A stretch of 6,167 nt of DNA from Oscillospiraceae bacterium. GTDB lineage: Bacteria > Bacillota > Clostridia > Oscillospirales > Acutalibacteraceae. A program made the translations under genes and the position numbers. Location: assembly GCA_022508705.1 (NCBI GenBank), contig JAFLUO010000074.1, positions 3,180 to 9,346 on the forward strand, written 5' to 3'. Positions 6,019 through 6,167 of the stretch are shown piece by piece. Every line of letters begins with the position of its first letter. The stretch's first letter is position 1. Under the pieces are notes generated by a model. That model had not been told where the DNA came from and did no database searches. It saw only the letters and a program-made list of their open reading frames with translations.

Positions 6019-6167
6019 TTAAAACGGCAAATAGTGCATGGAAGAATTAGTTACGAGAACCGCAACGTAAGCAATATAAATACAAAGCATTAAAGCACCC
6101 TGCCAACGGCTTAGCTTTTTGAAAATAACCGTCGGAACAATTGCGATAATAATTACGGTCATGCAAA
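6019..6167 (-). CDS. C-terminal fragment of a probable calcium/sodium antiporter, 5' part outside window
   Basis: Only the last 48 codons and the stop (6019-6021) are inside the window. The fragment runs from a hydrophobic helix (MTVIIIAIVPTVIF) through a short basic loop KKLSRWQG to a final helix (ALMLCIYIAYVAVLV) and a short tail ending HYLPF. Two closing helices joined by a K-K-L-S-R-x-x-G loop, the second ending I-Y-x-x-Y, match the end of YrbG/CaxA-type calcium/sodium antiporters, integral membrane proteins that exchange Ca2+ for Na+. The stretch is short, so another multi-helix transporter cannot be excluded. It is convergent with the hydrolase and shares its terminator. Confidence 0.6.
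   Translation of the reverse strand, partial: CMTVIIIAIVPTVIFKKLSRWQGALMLCIYIAYVAVLVTNSSMHYLPF

Overview
The window comes from an AT-rich, low-GC Gram-positive genome, most likely an anaerobic gut-type clostridium (Oscillospiraceae/Ruminococcaceae-like). This placement is inferred from the AGGAG-type ribosome sites, sigma-A promoters with 17-bp spacers, short U-tract terminators, and a MurT/GatD-type pair beside a secreted, membrane-anchored cysteine-peptidase-like protein. No RNA gene, CRISPR array, insertion sequence or tRNA was found.

Layout, left to right. (1) Positions 1-716, minus strand: rlmB (23S rRNA 2'-O-ribose methyltransferase), cut by the window edge just before its C-terminus, with a strong extended -10 promoter at 759-787. 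(2) Positions 876-4463, minus strand: a three-gene, translationally coupled operon. Transcription order is a secreted/anchored papain- or C39-like protein (2952-4463), then a MurT-like Mur ligase (1580-2959), then a GatD-like amidotransferase subunit (876-1583). The genes overlap by 8 and 4 bp, a promoter lies at 4491-4519 and a terminator at 831-866. (3) Positions 4569-4793, minus strand: an unrecognised 74-residue protein whose promoter is bracketed by a 13-bp inverted repeat. (4) Positions 4957-5934, plus strand: an alpha/beta hydrolase with an N-terminal membrane segment, divergent from the small gene and with its own promoter. (5) A bidirectional terminator at 5951-5983. (6) Positions 6019-6167, minus strand: the C-terminal end of a probable calcium/sodium antiporter.

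The point of most interest is the operon. In bacteria that amidate their wall, MurT and GatD together convert the D-iso-glutamate of lipid II to D-iso-glutamine, GatD supplying ammonia from glutamine. Here the GatD-like subunit keeps the family fold signatures, but the nucleophile Cys position reads Gly and the catalytic His position reads Thr. Its MurT partner keeps the ATP loop and the four-Cys zinc ribbon but departs from the family in several other motifs. The pair may therefore be a paralogue with another amine source, another substrate or a regulatory role, coupled to a surface cysteine-peptidase-like protein. That functional link is inference from gene order and overlap. The second point of interest is the paired operator-like repeat around the promoter of the small unknown gene.
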